From: Carettochelys insculpta
Lineage: Eukaryota > Chordata > Testudines > Carettochelyidae
Assembly: GCF_033958435.1 (NCBI RefSeq)
Contig: NC_134167.1
Coordinates: 1,384,001 to 1,448,000, forward strand
DNA: 64,000 nt
Direction of reading: 5' to 3'
Made by a program: the position numbers and the translations under genes. The notes under the pieces were generated by a model. That model had not been told where the DNA came from, ran no database searches, and worked only from the letters and a program-made list of their open reading frames with translations. Of the stretch, positions 12,276 to 25,137 are shown piece by piece. Every line of letters starts with the position of its first letter. The stretch's first letter is position 1.

Positions 12276-15200
12276 AGTCTTTTTATACCAAATTAATTGT
12301 AAGATTAAGGAAAGATATTCCAACTCAGGTGTTGTGGTCAAAGGCTTAGTTGGAAAAAAAGACTGAAAAACTTGAACAGAAAAAAAATGAGGATTCATCT
12401 AGCGAGATAAATGAAATAGAATCATTTCAGCTGATGGATAGTTCTTGAAAATTTATGAGACACTAACTTAGTATGCCTAGCACAATGAAGAGAAGTTAAC
12501 ACAAGACATAATGCTTATATTCTTGTATCCATACATTTGAGTTTCACAGGGTGAAACTGACACCGGTTTAGAAGGTCCATGCAAGATTTTACCCTCTTAT
12601 TATGAGGACAATATAAAGGTTATGCATAGAATTTCACAGGGGCCTTCTCAAATTAGCTGAATTTTAATTGTAGCTCTTACCTGCCATGGCCAAACTCAGC
12701 TCTCACCCACTTCTGTGGTTAAACTTTCATGGAACAAGATTTATTATCAAACTTTCAAGGCCACTTTAACAAAGCAAAAGTTGAAGGTTTTGTGATTGTA
12801 ATGACTGGAATCACTGTGTATGGCTCTGGCATAGCGAAGGGCTTTAAAAATTCTGGCTTTACTTTCTTTTGAAGGCTCCTGTCTAAACTACTACTCTTAC
12901 ATTGATTCCCTGAGTGGCCTTGAACAAGTTGCTCCATCCTGCTCCATCATGGACCCTCTAAACCAGTATCAGTTTTAGCCTGTGAAACTCAAATGTATGA
13001 ATATAAGAATATAAGCATTATGTCTTGTGTCAACTCCTCTTCATTCTGCTGGGCACACTACGTGCTGATGATTTGACTCTCTTTGGACTTAAAATGCTGA
13101 AAGCCTCCCACAGTCACTATTGCCATCAGCAGTTCAGCTCTTCCCCCCCAGACTGCATCCTTTAGTGTCACCTTCTATAGCACTAGGCCCTAGTCCTCTC
13201 TCAAAGTCTTCATTCCTTTAATTCATTTTACTTTGCTGCACCTGGTTCCTTTGCTGCCTAAAGTTTGATAAACAATTACTGCACTTCCACTAGAGTCCCA
13301 TCACGTGTAGAACTTTGCATGAATTCACAGGGAAAGCTCGCTCATCATTTCCTTGGCTTTTACATTACGACTGTGTTACCTGCTTGAAAGGATTCATCTT
13401 TTTTTTACCTCGGATGCTTCTGCCTTTCTTGAAAGGAATAGAGGGACAATGTACGGAGAAAGCAAAATTCCTACAAGGTATTGAAAAATGAAAGAGTTTC
13501 CCCCCTTCTCCAGCTGAACGCCTACAAAAAGATCACTTGGCTTTTACAATATGTGCTTTATCTGCCAGTGAGTAAATAAAGGACATTTCAGAGCTTACAG
13601 AGAAAGTTAATTTGATTTGGGAAAAATAAACATTAATAGTCATGAATGAGCCTGTCCACTAAAACAAAATCCTGTCTGAAAGGCTTATTAACAGTAGTTT
13701 GTAACGTTTTACCACCTAATTAATGGAACTAATAGCAATAACAATGTATCTTGTGCACCCCAAGATTAAGTGCAGGCAGTTTCTCTTCTGGCATATACTT
13801 CTCTCCGCACGAAAGCAATTGATCCACGTTTTCTTTCATTGGCAGTGCCGAAAACCGGTCTGAAATGAGTGCTGTATAAGAGGTTCGTAGACAACGAATT
13901 CTCCTCCTCCTCTTCCACCATTCTGACTCACATACTTCTCCCTTTGGCAAACATTGATTTTATTTCCTGACTTTATTGAACAAAGGAACAGCGAGTTAAG
14001 TGCAAGGCAGACTTGAGCACACGAGAGGGACCTAAAAGAAGGCATCTCTCCCACACACAGTAGTGCAGGCCTGTTCTCCAGTCCCACACCTCAGCATTAT
14101 TCAGAGCCAAAATGGACTTGCAAAGAGGGGACAGAGCTGCCATGTCCCAGACATCTTTGTGCCAATCTGCCTTATCCCTGTAAAATTCATCCACAAGCAG
14201 AGGGCCCTGGCAAGGTCCATACACTACTTAAGTTCCACTTAAGCCTTCAAAGTAGTAATTAAGAAGGATGTAAATTGCGTGCAGGCTTTGTGGTGACCGA
14301 TTCTCATGAAGAGCCCAATTTACCTCATGGGACTAGTGGAGTGCAGCCTTGAGGATATGATTGCAGGACCTGATTGCCTATTCCTGCTCCCAGGGAAGTA
14401 AACAGCATGGATCTCAATGGGAATCCTGCTTCAGTGGGAGCCAGATTTGGACCGAGCTATATGGAAATGTGTCCCCTGAACCTGTAGTTTCCTGCATCTG
14501 GGTGAACTGCTGCAACTGTCCCATTTAAAGCCCTACACTTAAGACCCTCTTAAAGACCTACTTCTGCCTTGACAGTATAACCCACAACCATTCTGTACTC
14601 AGGCTTAAGTAGGTAACTCACTCAGTGTGATATTCTGTCCTCCACAGGCAGTGGCTTGGCCAAATATAAAGGTGACCGAGCCTGCTAAGCATTTAGTTCA
14701 GCCAGTAAATACTGGTTGCACCCTGCACGGAAATTGGAGAAAAGAGCAGAGGAGCAAACAGTTTGGAAGGGCACAAGAAAGTGAGTCTGTGTGCTCATGG
14801 CTTGAATGCTTGCTGAATTTTCAGCTTCTCTGTAAGTCATTTCATAAAGTTTGGGAAACATGGAATTCTTTCATTTTATTATCCAGAGAGGAGTACATGA
14901 AACAAGCCTGGTGCTTTTAGATTCAGAAGCCCCCATCTAGACAGATGACTAATGCTATTTCTATTTGTCATGAACAAGAGGTGGATGGTCTGGCTAGTGG
15001 GTAAGAGTCATGCCTGGGGGTCCCACCAGAAGCAGGGCATGACTGAGAAGGCAGGAACAAAGAGTCAGAACTGGGAGCCGAGCAAGAATTAGCAACCCAA
15101 AGGAGGGGCCTGAGGTCAGAGCCAGAGTCACGGGTCAAGCTGAAGTTTGGCTATGGAAATGAGATCATGGTCTATTTCTGCAACAGGACAGGTGTTGCCA

Positions 15201-16469
15201 GGTGGCAAAGACAGCTGCATAGACCTCCTTCCATGCTTGGATCAATCAGAGGTCACAGGAGTACTGAGGTCTGGGTTTTTCTGTAGTCCTTTGTTCCGTA
15301 GGGTTTACAGTGCATGAATCGCAGCCCTGCCATGGCTGATGGGTGACTGCATGGACGCTTCAGTCAGTTGGAACCTCGTAAACTCACTTTCTAGTCCTAC
15401 TGATTCTTACACCCTTCCCCTAACCTCTCTCAGGCTACGGGATCCTCTGAGCAGGGACGATTGTTCTGAAGTGTCCAGAAAGCACATCGACTCTACCACA
15501 AATTTGTAATAGGAATCAAAACTGATTCCAGCCACCATCTCTTTGTTATTAATACTCTCCAGCAAACTTAGAAATAAAAGGAAAAATAACTCAAAAACCA
15601 TGGCAAATATCTTGCAAATATTAATTTGAAAATCATTTACTTTAAAATAAATGAATAAACCAACCATTAGCAATTACACATCCCTAAAACAAATGCTAGA
15701 GCAGTGGTAATCATGTAATTAAATTAGTGGACATTTTCATTTCTTTGATTCATTAATTTAACAAGCTGTTGCAGGAAATACAGAATTAAAAACAAACTGG
15801 CATAGAAAAAGCTTTTTGTAATTTATTTGCCAGTTCATTAAATAGAAATAATCAAATAGCAGTAATAGGAAAGGCAATATATGGAATATGGTTTTTTTTC
15901 TATCTATACAGGCCATTTCTGAAGTGTGGAATTCTTTTGCTTGTTGGATTCTTTGTTAGAACACATGTTGAAGAGAGAATTCTTACGTTTGCATTGTTTT
16001 GATGGGCCTGGTATAAATATTACGTTAATTCCCTACCTCAGTCACACATACCCTGCAGTACAAAAGCAAGCCACCTTCTCTAACAAAATATAATACCTTG
16101 AGCAGTGTAAACAGATCTATTTGGCTATGACTGCTTTGTTTTTGTTTTTTTCTGAGTAGAAGCTCCTGGCAAATCTTAGTATTCTCTTCTTCTTTTCAAA
16201 TAGAAATGAGCCTCAAATCCAAATTCAATCCAAACAGCCCCAAACTTTTAGGTGTTTGTGAAGCAGATGCTCAGTAGAGGGATGTTCTGGCCATCTTCAT
16301 CTTCTAGTCTTAGTGCAGTTCATTCAATATTTATTATTATTATTTCTATTATGGCAATACCTACAGTGTCTGTTGTAATAGGCATTGAACAGACCATCAC
16401 TTCCTTAATCCACTATCTGTCCATTTAGACTAATTACCGCAATCATCGTGATATCTGAGTATCTCACAA
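12276..16469. other. Unassigned noncoding DNA
   Basis: No host exon or clear element. The stretch at about 14980-15400 (many CAGGAGC/GAGTCAG-like words, purine-rich) resembles an LTR-type interspersed repeat, but I cannot define its ends. The remainder is AT-rich and shows nothing. Confidence 0.4.
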
Positions 16470-16650
16470 TCTATTGTTTATATCCTTACCACATCCCTAT
16501 GAGGTATGGTGGTGCTGTTGTGCCCATTTTAAAGTTGGAGAACTGAGGGACAGAAAGACTAGGGGATTTGCCCAATATCACATTTGACAGAACAAGGAAT
16601 TGAAGCAGGACCTCCAAGGTACCAAACTAATGCCCTAGACTCTGGACCAT
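16470..16650 (-). repeat. MIR/CORE-SINE fragment
   Basis: Contains GAGAACTGAGGGACAGAAAG, GGGGATTTGCCCAATATCAC, a degenerate GAACCCAGG-like stretch and CTAATGCCCTAGACTCTGGA. This is the MIR core in the orientation opposite to the copy at 6150. Confidence 0.65.
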
Positions 16651-16689
16651 TTGCTCTCTAAACACACAATGCATACAAAAGATGGGATA

Positions 16690-17875
16690 AAACATATACC
16701 GAAGCATGGAGAGATTAAACAACTCACAAAACTAGGTGATTTGGCAACAAAAAGGCAGAAGAAAATCAGTGCTGACAAACACAAAACAGTGTGTAGTGGA
16801 AACCAAAATACCAACTATACATCTAAAATGATGGGGACTAAATTAGCTGTTACCACTCAAAAAAGAGATCTTGGACTCATTGTGAAAACACCCACTCAAT
16901 GTGCAGCAGCAGTCAAAAAAGCAAATAGAATGTTGGGAATCATTAAGAAAGCGTGACAAGCATCAGAGAGGTGACCATGTCAGTCTGTATCCACAAAAAC
17001 AATGAGAAGTTCTGTGGCACTTTATAGACTAACAGATTTATTGGAACATAAGCTTTTGTGGGCAAAGACTCACTTGCATCTGATGAAGTGGCTCTTTGCC
17101 CACAAAACCTTATGCTCCAATAAATCTGTTAGTCTATAAAGTGCCAAAGGACTTCTCACTGTTATTAAGAAAACGATAGACAATAAGGTAGAGAATATCT
17201 TATTACCTCTATATAAACCCAAGGTAAGCCCACATCTTGAATGCAGCGTACAGATGTGGTTGCCTCATCTCCAAAAAAAAAAAAAAGGTTGGTGTTGGAA
17301 AAAAGCTTACAAAAGGAAAACAAAAATTATTTGGTTATGGAATCATTGCTACATAACAAGACATTAATAAAACGGGCATATTTCAGCTTGGAAAAGAGAT
17401 GACTCAGGTGGTATATAATAGATGTCTATAAAATAATGATGTGCAAGGGAAGGGAATAAAGAAGTTATTTACTCCTCAAACCGCAAGAAACAGAGGTTAC
17501 CTAATGAAATTAATAGGCAGCAGGTTTAAAACAAACACAAGGAAGCATTCCTCACACAATCAACTTTTGGAACTCTTTGCCTGAAGATATTATGAAGGCC
17601 AAAACTTTAACAGAGTTCAAGAAAGAACTAGATAAATTTGTGAAGGACAGAGCCATCAATGGCTATTAACTGGCTACAATGGGCAGAAATGGCATCTCCC
17701 ATCCTCTGTCAGAAGCTGGGAATGGGTTACCGGGGATGGATCACTCAATGATTGCCTGTTCTGTTTGTTCCCTCTGGGGCACCTGGCATTGGCCAATGTC
17801 AGAAGACAGGACACTGGGCTAGGACCTTTGGTCTGACCAGTGTAGCCTCTCTTATGGTCTATGTTAACTTCTCAA
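16690..17875 (+). pseudogene. CR1 ORF2 C-terminus plus 3' tail, interrupted
   Basis: The frame at 16690-16956 encodes the CR1 ORF2 C-terminal region, with recognisable MMGTKLAVTTQKRDLG and CAAAVKKANRMLGIIKK. The frame is then broken by an insertion at 16951-17163, and the LINE resumes at about 17164 with CATCTTGAATGCAG, ACAAAATAATTT-type degenerate sequence and the 3' tail (GATGGATCACTCAATGATTG, GGCATTGGCCAATGTCAGAA). Further stops and a poly-A run at 17272-17286 show that it is dead. No catalytic RT block remains. Confidence 0.85.
16951..17163. mobile_element. PLE fold-back inserted in CR1
   Basis: A 213-bp insert in the CR1 at 16690, with the target duplication ATTAAGAAA at 16942-16950 and 17164-17172. 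Inside, GGCACTTTATAGACTAACAG and TTGTGGGCAAAGACTCAC are repeated as their complements (17090-17146) around ACTTGCATCTGATGAAGTGG, so two Penelope-like tails lie head to head. The flanking duplication fixes the order: CR1 first, PLE second. Confidence 0.8.
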
Positions 17876-18108
17876 GCATCACACAAAATCTGTGGGGAGT
17901 GCTAGCATTGAACACAGGCCTCTCACATTGAGTGCCTCCACCACTGCATGATTTCTGTCTCTCTCACAACAGCGTAAGTCAGAAGTAATGCCCCTGGAGT
18001 CACAATTACATTGGTGTAAACAGAGTAGATCAAAATTTCAATTAAAAAAGGAAAAATTGACTACATTTGTGTGTCCCCCCGCCACTCTAGTTTTCTACGT
18101 GTTGTAAA
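17876..18108. other. Unassigned noncoding DNA
   Basis: Short AT-rich spacer, nothing recognised. Confidence 0.4.
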
Positions 18109-18373
18109 GGGTCACCTACATGGGAACATTCACAAAAAATAAGCCCAATTAGTTAACAGTGTGAATTTAAAGTGGATTATTAAAACCCCATTAAATACCC
18201 ACATGGACACTCCGACCAGGATTTAAAATGGATTTAATTAAAGTGAATTAAACTAAACTGATTTAAGGCACTTCAATTCTTAATCAGAGTGGATGCACAA
18301 GTATGTAATGCAGTTTACATCTATGTCCAAATACATTGAGATTAATTTTTGTGACTGTCCCCATGTAGAGAGC
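18109..18373. mobile_element. Candidate MITE with CTACATGGG ends
   Basis: CTACATGGGAACATTCACAAA at the left is matched by the complement of TTTGTGACTGTCCCCATGTAG at the right, over about 265 bp. The interior is rich in TTTAAA/TTAATTA words. No clean target duplication was found, so the family is uncertain. Confidence 0.55.
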
Positions 18374-18382
18374 ATTTAAAGC

Positions 18383-18869
18383 TTGGTCTACACACACAGA
18401 ATTTAACTTGACATAGCTACATTGGTCAAGAGTATAAAACACTCCTCCTTCCCTGATCAACAGCTATGCTGATGTTGGGTAGCTGCAACTATGCTGATAG
18501 AATGCTTCCGTCAAGATAGGCACCACAGTTGCAAGAGATGGTGTTCCTATATCAATGTGGGGGAAGAGTTAAAAAAATGTTTCATCAGCACAAACTGCAT
18601 CTTGCAGGGTTTTCCTGACATAACTATGCCAATATAGCTATGTTTGTGTAGCCTCCACAGTGTAGACTGCACTACCCTACAAGTTAGACTGATCCAGCTA
18701 CAATGTGCAGGGGTGACCACAGACCTAATGGAAACAGCACGAGGTCAACGGAAGAATTCTCTCTTTCATCAGCCTAGCACTGCCTCTCACAGGAGGTAGA
18801 TTACCGATGCCATCTGTCTCTCTACTGAAGCACAGCAGCTCTACCGCCGCATTTCCAGTGTAGACAACC
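18383..18869. mobile_element. MITE with GTCTACAC ends
   Basis: The left end TTGGTCTACACACACAG is mirrored by CAGTGTAGACAACC at the right, with a further GTGTAGACTGCAC at about 18658 that may mark a nested or subterminal repeat. ACATAGCTACATTGG on the left pairs with CCAATATAGCTATGT near 18630. About 490 bp, noncoding. The terminal word is shared with the Harbinger group, but I could not define a 3-bp duplication. Confidence 0.55.
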
Positions 18870-18871
18870 CT

Positions 18872-18892
18872 GAGAGAGAGAGAGAGAGAGAG
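18872..18892. repeat. (GA)n microsatellite
   Basis: Ten uninterrupted GA dinucleotides just outside the MITE end. Confidence 0.9.
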
Positions 18893-21800
18893 CAGACTCT
18901 CTCCCTCCAGAGCATTCTTACACCACTTGCCCTCCTGTCCCAGACAATCCACGCTCTTTGGATAAATGCAGGCCTGCTCTCCCGTGGTTAGCTAAACAAG
19001 TATAATTCATCAGTCTCCCATATTTTTTCATAGTATTTGCAGGTGATTACGACTTAGGCTAATGAATCATTAATTCTCATCAAAGAAGTCCAGTGATTCC
19101 TTTCCATTAATTGTGTAAATAATTAATAATTTAAAAAGCAGCTTCGTTCTATGCCAGAAGTCTGGCTGTGTTGTAAGATACTATGTTCCTCTGATAATAT
19201 TTGCATTGCAATGTGCTAACAGGCACGTAGGCATTAGGGTATGTTGTTCCTCTTCAAAGAAATTAGAGGTCTGCTTTATGTGGTGCACCTAATAGATATA
19301 ATTAGAACAACAGGATAATTACTGTTATTGAATTCTAATAGGTTAGACACATTAGTGTGTTAGGAAAGGGGGTGATGCTTTCTTTCAGCTCATGGCCAGC
19401 CTTACCTGCTGTTATTAAGTCAGAGAAAATGTGTGTGTTGGACAGTGCTTTCAGCTGGAGGTAGCTATTGCTGCATGGACTAGTCAGCCCTTGAATCTGG
19501 GTACCCAGGAGTAAGCAGAAATATTCAGCCACTGTCCAAAGGTGGTAGCACAGCCTCACACTTCCTGAGGCAGGCTTACCGCAAATTCCTACTCCAGCCT
19601 AGAGAAAGGATTAGGGAGGGGTTTCCAAAGCCCACATAGCTGGAATCTGGATGCGCCTGTTATGTGTTTTTATACACTCATACATAAAAAAACCACACAA
19701 CATCCTAACAGAAAGCTTTGCAGTTTCCAAAAGATCCCACGTGCCATTATGATTCACTTCAATCTGCTGTCATATCATGGAACCAGTTCCCGTGCTGTAC
19801 TCACAAAAGCAGCTGTACTTCAGTTGCAGGTGTAAAGATAAGCTCTGATTCACTGCTAGGTTACACCAGTTTGTTGCCTTTGAACCTAGGAAGTGTAAAG
19901 CTGGTGGAGGGAAGTGGATAACCAGGCCAAAAGTCTGAGCCCCGATTACATTAAATTTTGATACAGTAGTCAACATAAACCTGTACCAGTGCTTAAGTGC
20001 ACTGCTTTCCCTATCTTGATCATTTAAGCCCATAGTTACGTGACAAGAAGTTTTTGCTACTTTGCACTCCAAGAAATACTGTGAGCCTAACAAACATGTT
20101 GTTTCTCTTCCCAGTCCTGTTACCTTGACTGACTGTGCACCTGTGCTTAGTTACTGTCAGCCACACAACCTGTTTTTAACTCCAGTGACGTCAACAGAAT
20201 CACATCCAAGATTTTATGCAAGAAAACAAACTAAAACTACCAGGAGTAAGATCACATCAATCATAGCACCAGCTCTCTAATGCACTGTTATTCATATACT
20301 CCTCCTGATGGCTTAGACACTCAGTTGGTAAGACTGGTACAATTCCATTCATGTCAATGGAGCTGTGCTGATTTAAGCCATCTGAAGATCTGACCCAGAT
20401 GACAAATGATATTCCAAAGGCTTTGCAGGACAGAAAAATAGAACACACATCTTGGGGATGATACAAGGATTTTCTTTTTATATGAGTCTTAACCCAGCTA
20501 GACTCTGTCAATACTTTTAGCTAAGCCAAGCACAAAAATACATTTACCATACCCATTTCCTGAGCCCTATCACCACCTTCTCTGCTGAGGGCATTGAATT
20601 GCTGTCACATTTCACAGTAGCATTAAAGTCACAACACTGGATTCCCCCTTTACTATCCTCTGCCCCAGCCTCTTTTTGTTTATTTTTGGGTGGGGAGCAC
20701 CATTCTTCTATACTCTTGTGTCAATTCACAGTAGCCACTGAGGCTGGGCGTCCAAAGGACCTTACAAAATGCAGGAGTACAACTTCCGCTGTTTGGATAT
20801 CTGAGGAAAACACACAAGCATGGCAGGGGAAAAAACTGCCAAAGCTCTGGTTGTCCTCAGCTGTTAAGTGTTGTAGGCAGAGCTGTGAACTCCAGGGTTT
20901 AGCTGACCCTGAGTTTTTATTGAAGTAAATCCAATATATTTCCTGTGCTGTGGCACCATGAGGCTGGAATAATGGAGGAAGAGAAAAGGAGTTGGAAGGC
21001 ACGCTGAGTCGGCAGGAAGCAACAGAAAGATTAACTTTGATTCTTACGCACTCCACAGGAAGAGAAAAAAAATCAAGGAAATAAATTGCTCTTCTGACTG
21101 GGAGACATTTTACTGAGTACAATTATTAGAACAAAGAAGGGAGAAATGTAATCGTAATGTAAAGTGCGATGGATCCCTGCAAAGCCCAGAAGGGAAACGA
21201 TGCTGCTGTATGTTTGCAAGTGAATGACAGAGAGAAACAAAAGGGCGGTCTCTCACTCTCAAGGAACAAATCTACCAGTGTGCCATACAGACCATGCACA
21301 AGACAGAGTGACCTTTGGCTGTGTGAGCTGCAAGCCTTCTTCCCATGGCAAAGCTGAGCTGTGTTAGGTCGATGTACAGCCAGTGCAGTAATTACTGACA
21401 TTTGTCATGGCCACACTCCCCTCCTGCTGGCGATGCATATGCTCACCTGGGCACTTGCACTGGCTGAAGGGGAGGTCATGCCATCAGCTCCCCAGAGAGC
21501 CCTCAGCTGTGACTGCCGGGCACTACAGTATAGATACTTAGAGCCAGAGTTATACCAATGTAAGGCAGCTTACATGAACCTAACTGTAGCACAGGCCTGA
21601 CCTCTGGATGAGCCATTTGCTCCCTAATTATGGGTGAAACAGTCTTAGTTTAAGTCAGGGTGCATTTAGAGAGGATTAAAAATTATTTAAAAATGTGACA
21701 GATGGGAGAAGTGTGTGTTAGAGGTTATAAGCACATCACCAGAAGTTACTAGCCACGGATATTAGCAACCTATTGACCTGAGGACACCACACATTCAAAC

Positions 21801-21939
21801 ATTATTTGTCATCGCTTCATAAACTATTTGTAAATCTTTGCTTCACAGCAGTTGCAATAATTGGAAATCAGTGGATCCAAATGGCACTGATCTTTATGGG
21901 GGCTTGGGATCTAGATCTATTCTAGAAGTGGAGGATGAT
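18893..21939. other. Unassigned noncoding DNA
   Basis: Frames of 107-133 codons occur (for example at 20721-21122 on the minus strand), but they show no domain, no biased composition and no splice context. I see no element ends. Confidence 0.4.
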
Positions 21940-22085
21940 CTTGTTAAGGCACTGGACTACCTGTGTGTAACCTTGGACAAATGACATGTTCTGTGCCTCA
22001 GTTTCCCATCTGTAAGATGCAGATAACACTTTTTACATATAGTGTATTTTGAAAATGAGCTCTCTGGGACAGTTATTATTGTTTG
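21940..22085 (+). repeat. MIR/CORE-SINE fragment
   Basis: CACTGGACTACCTGTGTGTA, ACCTTGGACAAATGACAT and GCCTCAGTTTCCCATCTGTA follow the MIR core in order. Old and diverged. Confidence 0.7.
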
Positions 22086-23124
22086 GTCAGAAAATGGAAT
22101 TTCCATCTCACAGGAAAGTGTGCCATTTCAAAGTTTGTTTTTTGTTTCCCCATCAGAATGAAAAGTGAAAATTCCTTGCGGAACAGAAATTCTAAAAAAT
22201 ATTCATCGAGAAACTGAGACATTTCATTTCACTGGAGGAAAATATTTTTATAATCATTATATTACAGTATAATATTAATTGTAACATACATAAAATACTG
22301 ACACCAATTAAAACATAGAACCAACATGAAAATGATAAAGTCAAAGCAATACTTTGCCTTATAAAAACAGAAAAAGAAAATTCATTTTCACATTTTTCCT
22401 TTGAAAATTTGTCACAAATCGATGTGTTTTCCAGCAGCACATCAGCGTCAACAGAACTGCATTCTACCTTAGAAAACTATTGCATCCAAAAAAAATCAAT
22501 GACTTCTACGTGTTAGGTCTTTGTATAGTGAGATCTTTCTCTCAGGATTTCTAGCTGTTACAATAATGTAAATAAATTGCCATTTGTGCCATGCTAAGTT
22601 GGTAGGAAAGCTGCCAGTTGGCTTGCTTCATCAAAAACACCTTGGCTCATAAGTGGTAAGTACAGTGTACAAATGCAGACTAGCATGATTACATGAGACA
22701 CGTTAAAACAAAACCTATCTAAATAACACTTATTTCTATATACTGAGGTGAGGCTTTCATTGTGTTTGTACCTCTATAAACAGGTCATAGCAATCCATGG
22801 GGGGGCAGAGTGGTCTTAACTTCTCTTTGAACTGGAAGCGATCTGTAAGCCTCATAAACATTTTAGCATATTAAACCGCAGGAGCCCAAGAACCCTCTGG
22901 AGTTATCTTTGAGTGTATTACTTTTAAATTGGACATAGGAAATTTTCCCTGTTGAAGCTGGACAGAAAACAGCTGTGCTCATTAAAAAAGGAGGAACTGC
23001 TAAGCTGTTCTATAATCAAAACTGTGTAATTAACACAGAATTATAATGGTAGAGCTAACACAGAGCCTGAACCCTTTGATGTGCACAATGTTGTTAAGTG
23101 CTTGAATTGCCTGTCATTTATGTT
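22086..23124. other. Unassigned noncoding DNA
   Basis: AT-rich; nothing recognised. Confidence 0.4.
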
Positions 23125-23895
23125 AAAAACAAGGAGTCCCATGGCACCTTATAGACTAACAGATATTTTGGATAGTAACAGAGAGGGAGCTGTGCTAGTG
23201 TATATACTATCAAAACAAAAAGCAGTCAAGTAGCACTTTAAAGACTACCAAAATAATTTATTAGGTGAGCTTCCATGGGACAGACCCACTTCTTCAGACC
23301 ATAGCCAGACCAGAACAGACTCAATATTTAAGGCACAGAGAACCAAATGCAGTAATCAAGGAGGACAAATCAGAAAAAAATGATCAAGGTGAACAAATCA
23401 GAGAGTGGAGGGGTTGCGGGCGGGGAGATCAAGAATTAGATTAAGCCAAGTATGCAGATCAGCCCCTATAGTGACTCAGAAAAATTCAAAGGGAAACAGC
23501 CGAGCTGTCTTTTATATTCAAATTTGGCACATGAACACATGGTTTGAACCGGGATGGGAATTTTCTGAGGCACTATAGGGGCATACTTGGTTTAATCTAA
23601 TTCTTGACCTTCCCCCCACCATCCCTCCACTCTCTGATTTGCTCACCTTGATCATTTTTTTCAGATTTGTCCTCCTTGATTACTGTTTTTGATTCTCTGT
23701 GCCTTAAATATTGAGTACGTTCTGGTATGGCTACGGTCTGAAGAAGTGGGTCTGTCCCATGGAAGCTCACCTAATAAACTATTTTGCTAGTCTTTAAAGT
23801 GCTACTTGACTGCTTTTTGTTCAGATATTTTGGAGCATAAGCTTTTGTGGGCAAAGACTGGCTTCGTCAGATGCATGAGTGGGGGTTCCAAAGGA
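23125..23895 (-). mobile_element. PLE tail split by second PLE
   Basis: The outer copy reads AAGGAGTCCCATGGCACCTT and ATAGACTAACAGATATTTTG up to 23172 and resumes at 23822 with CAGATATTTTGGAGCATAAG and TGGGCAAAGACTGG to a GATGCATGAGTGGG flank. The two parts are the same minus-strand tail separated by 649 bp, with CAGATATTTTGGA present at both junctions. Confidence 0.75.
23173..23821. mobile_element. PLE fold-back, nested insert
   Basis: A 649-bp insert flanked by the 13-bp duplication CAGATATTTTGGA (23160-23172, 23822-23834). The left half is a minus-strand tail (AAAGCAGTCAAGTAGCACTT, GGTGAGCTTCCATGGGACAG, ACCCACTTCTTCAGACC). The right half is its plus-strand counterpart (GGTCTGAAGAAGTGGGTCTG, TCCCATGGAAGCTCACC, AAGTGCTACTTGACTGC). 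The arms are about 280 bp with an unpaired middle near 23480-23580. No RT or GIY-YIG coding remains. Confidence 0.8.
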
Positions 23896-25137
23896 GAGTC
23901 TAAATATATAGGCTTATGAAAAGGAGGGAATCCCAGTGAAGAACAGGGTCAGAGTTGACAAGGTCTGCTCAGTCATGGAGGATGTGGCCCATTACCAGCA
24001 GCTAACGTGGAGTTGTGAACATCAAGAGAGGAGAAACCAGGTCATTTATGTTGCATCCCTTGGTCTGCCTACACTGTGAGGCCCAAACAAGGCTCTGTTC
24101 CATGGAGTTCTTTGCAATGCTGGAAGGGTGTGATGAAGTGGAAATATTCTTCATGTTTTCTCTGAATTGGGTGTGTGTATCTCAGTTTCCCCCATGCATT
24201 GTTCAAGTATCTGGGCTGTGGAATAAGATTATGTGTTTGTGGCAGAAACCCTCTTCAGGGCAGATGTGAACACAGGCACCAGCTATTGTGCTATCTGAGT
24301 GCTGTTTGACGCCCCACCCCTCAGGACTCTGGCCCCACCTGCACTCCACTGTTTTCTTCATGCCCCCACCTGGCCTCTTCCCATCCCTGCTCCACTCTGG
24401 ACCTACCCCCACTCAAGCCCTCTGACAGAGGAGGCAAACGGGGCAGTTGCACCCAGAGTCAACATTTCAAAGGGGCCCAAAGCTCTGACTGCTTCTGCTG
24501 CTACTTCGACAGCAGAGCATCTGGAGCTCTGGGCCCCCTTGAAATGCCACGGCAGTGTTGCCCTACTTGTGAGAAAATATGGGCACCCCAAACGTGGCAA
24601 ACCAGTTCTTTTGGGTGGGAAGCTCTAGGAAGGAGGAGGAGTTGGCAGAGGGGCCATGGGTAGGTAAGAGGTGCTGTGAGAAAGGGGCAGAGGTGAGTTG
24701 GCTGCAGGTGGGTGCTGAGCACTTGCTGATTTCTCCCTGTGGGGGCACCAGTCTGTACAGTCAGCACCTGGTGGGTGTAGTAGCTGATGGCTGCCCCATA
24801 CCTCCTGTGCAATGTGTGGGCAACAGAGCGATGAGGTGACCTTTTGCCTGGGAGGAGGGGCTGCAGGGCTGGTGGAAACCGCTCACTCTCCTGGTTTGGG
24901 ACTTGAAGGTGGAAGTCTGGAGCACCCACCAAGATGAACTTTACTTGAAATTCCTGATTTTTGTGTAGGCAAGCTATGTTCTACATTGTGTTCCTGTCAA
25001 CTAATAACCCTCCTCCTTCACGCTGCTGGCTGAGAGTCACTTGCAGGGTGTGGGGTGGTGAAGTTGGGTTGCCTGCTCACTTTGGGGGTATCTAAGGCTT
25101 CCCCAGCTGGAGTCAGGGGGAGGAGCTCTCCAAAGTC
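23896..25137. other. Unassigned noncoding DNA
   Basis: GC-richer than its surroundings. The words CATTTCAAAGGGGCCCAAAG and CCCTTGAAATGCCACGGCAG at 24464-24556 form inverted arms related to 63268-63356, which suggests an unnamed short inverted-repeat element. Open frames here (up to 143 codons) overlap on both strands and show no domain. Confidence 0.4.

Noticed and set aside
18658..18672. GTGTAGACTGCAC as the right end of the MITE at 18383
   Set aside because: The outer GTGTAGACAACC at 18857-18868 matches the left end better; kept as a possible nested end only.
20721..21122. 133-codon minus-strand open frame
   Set aside because: Overlaps a plus-strand frame of similar length; no recognisable family.
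24403..24932. Overlapping open frames of 60-143 codons on both strands
   Set aside because: Typical of GC-rich repeat DNA; no domain or codon pattern favours one frame.
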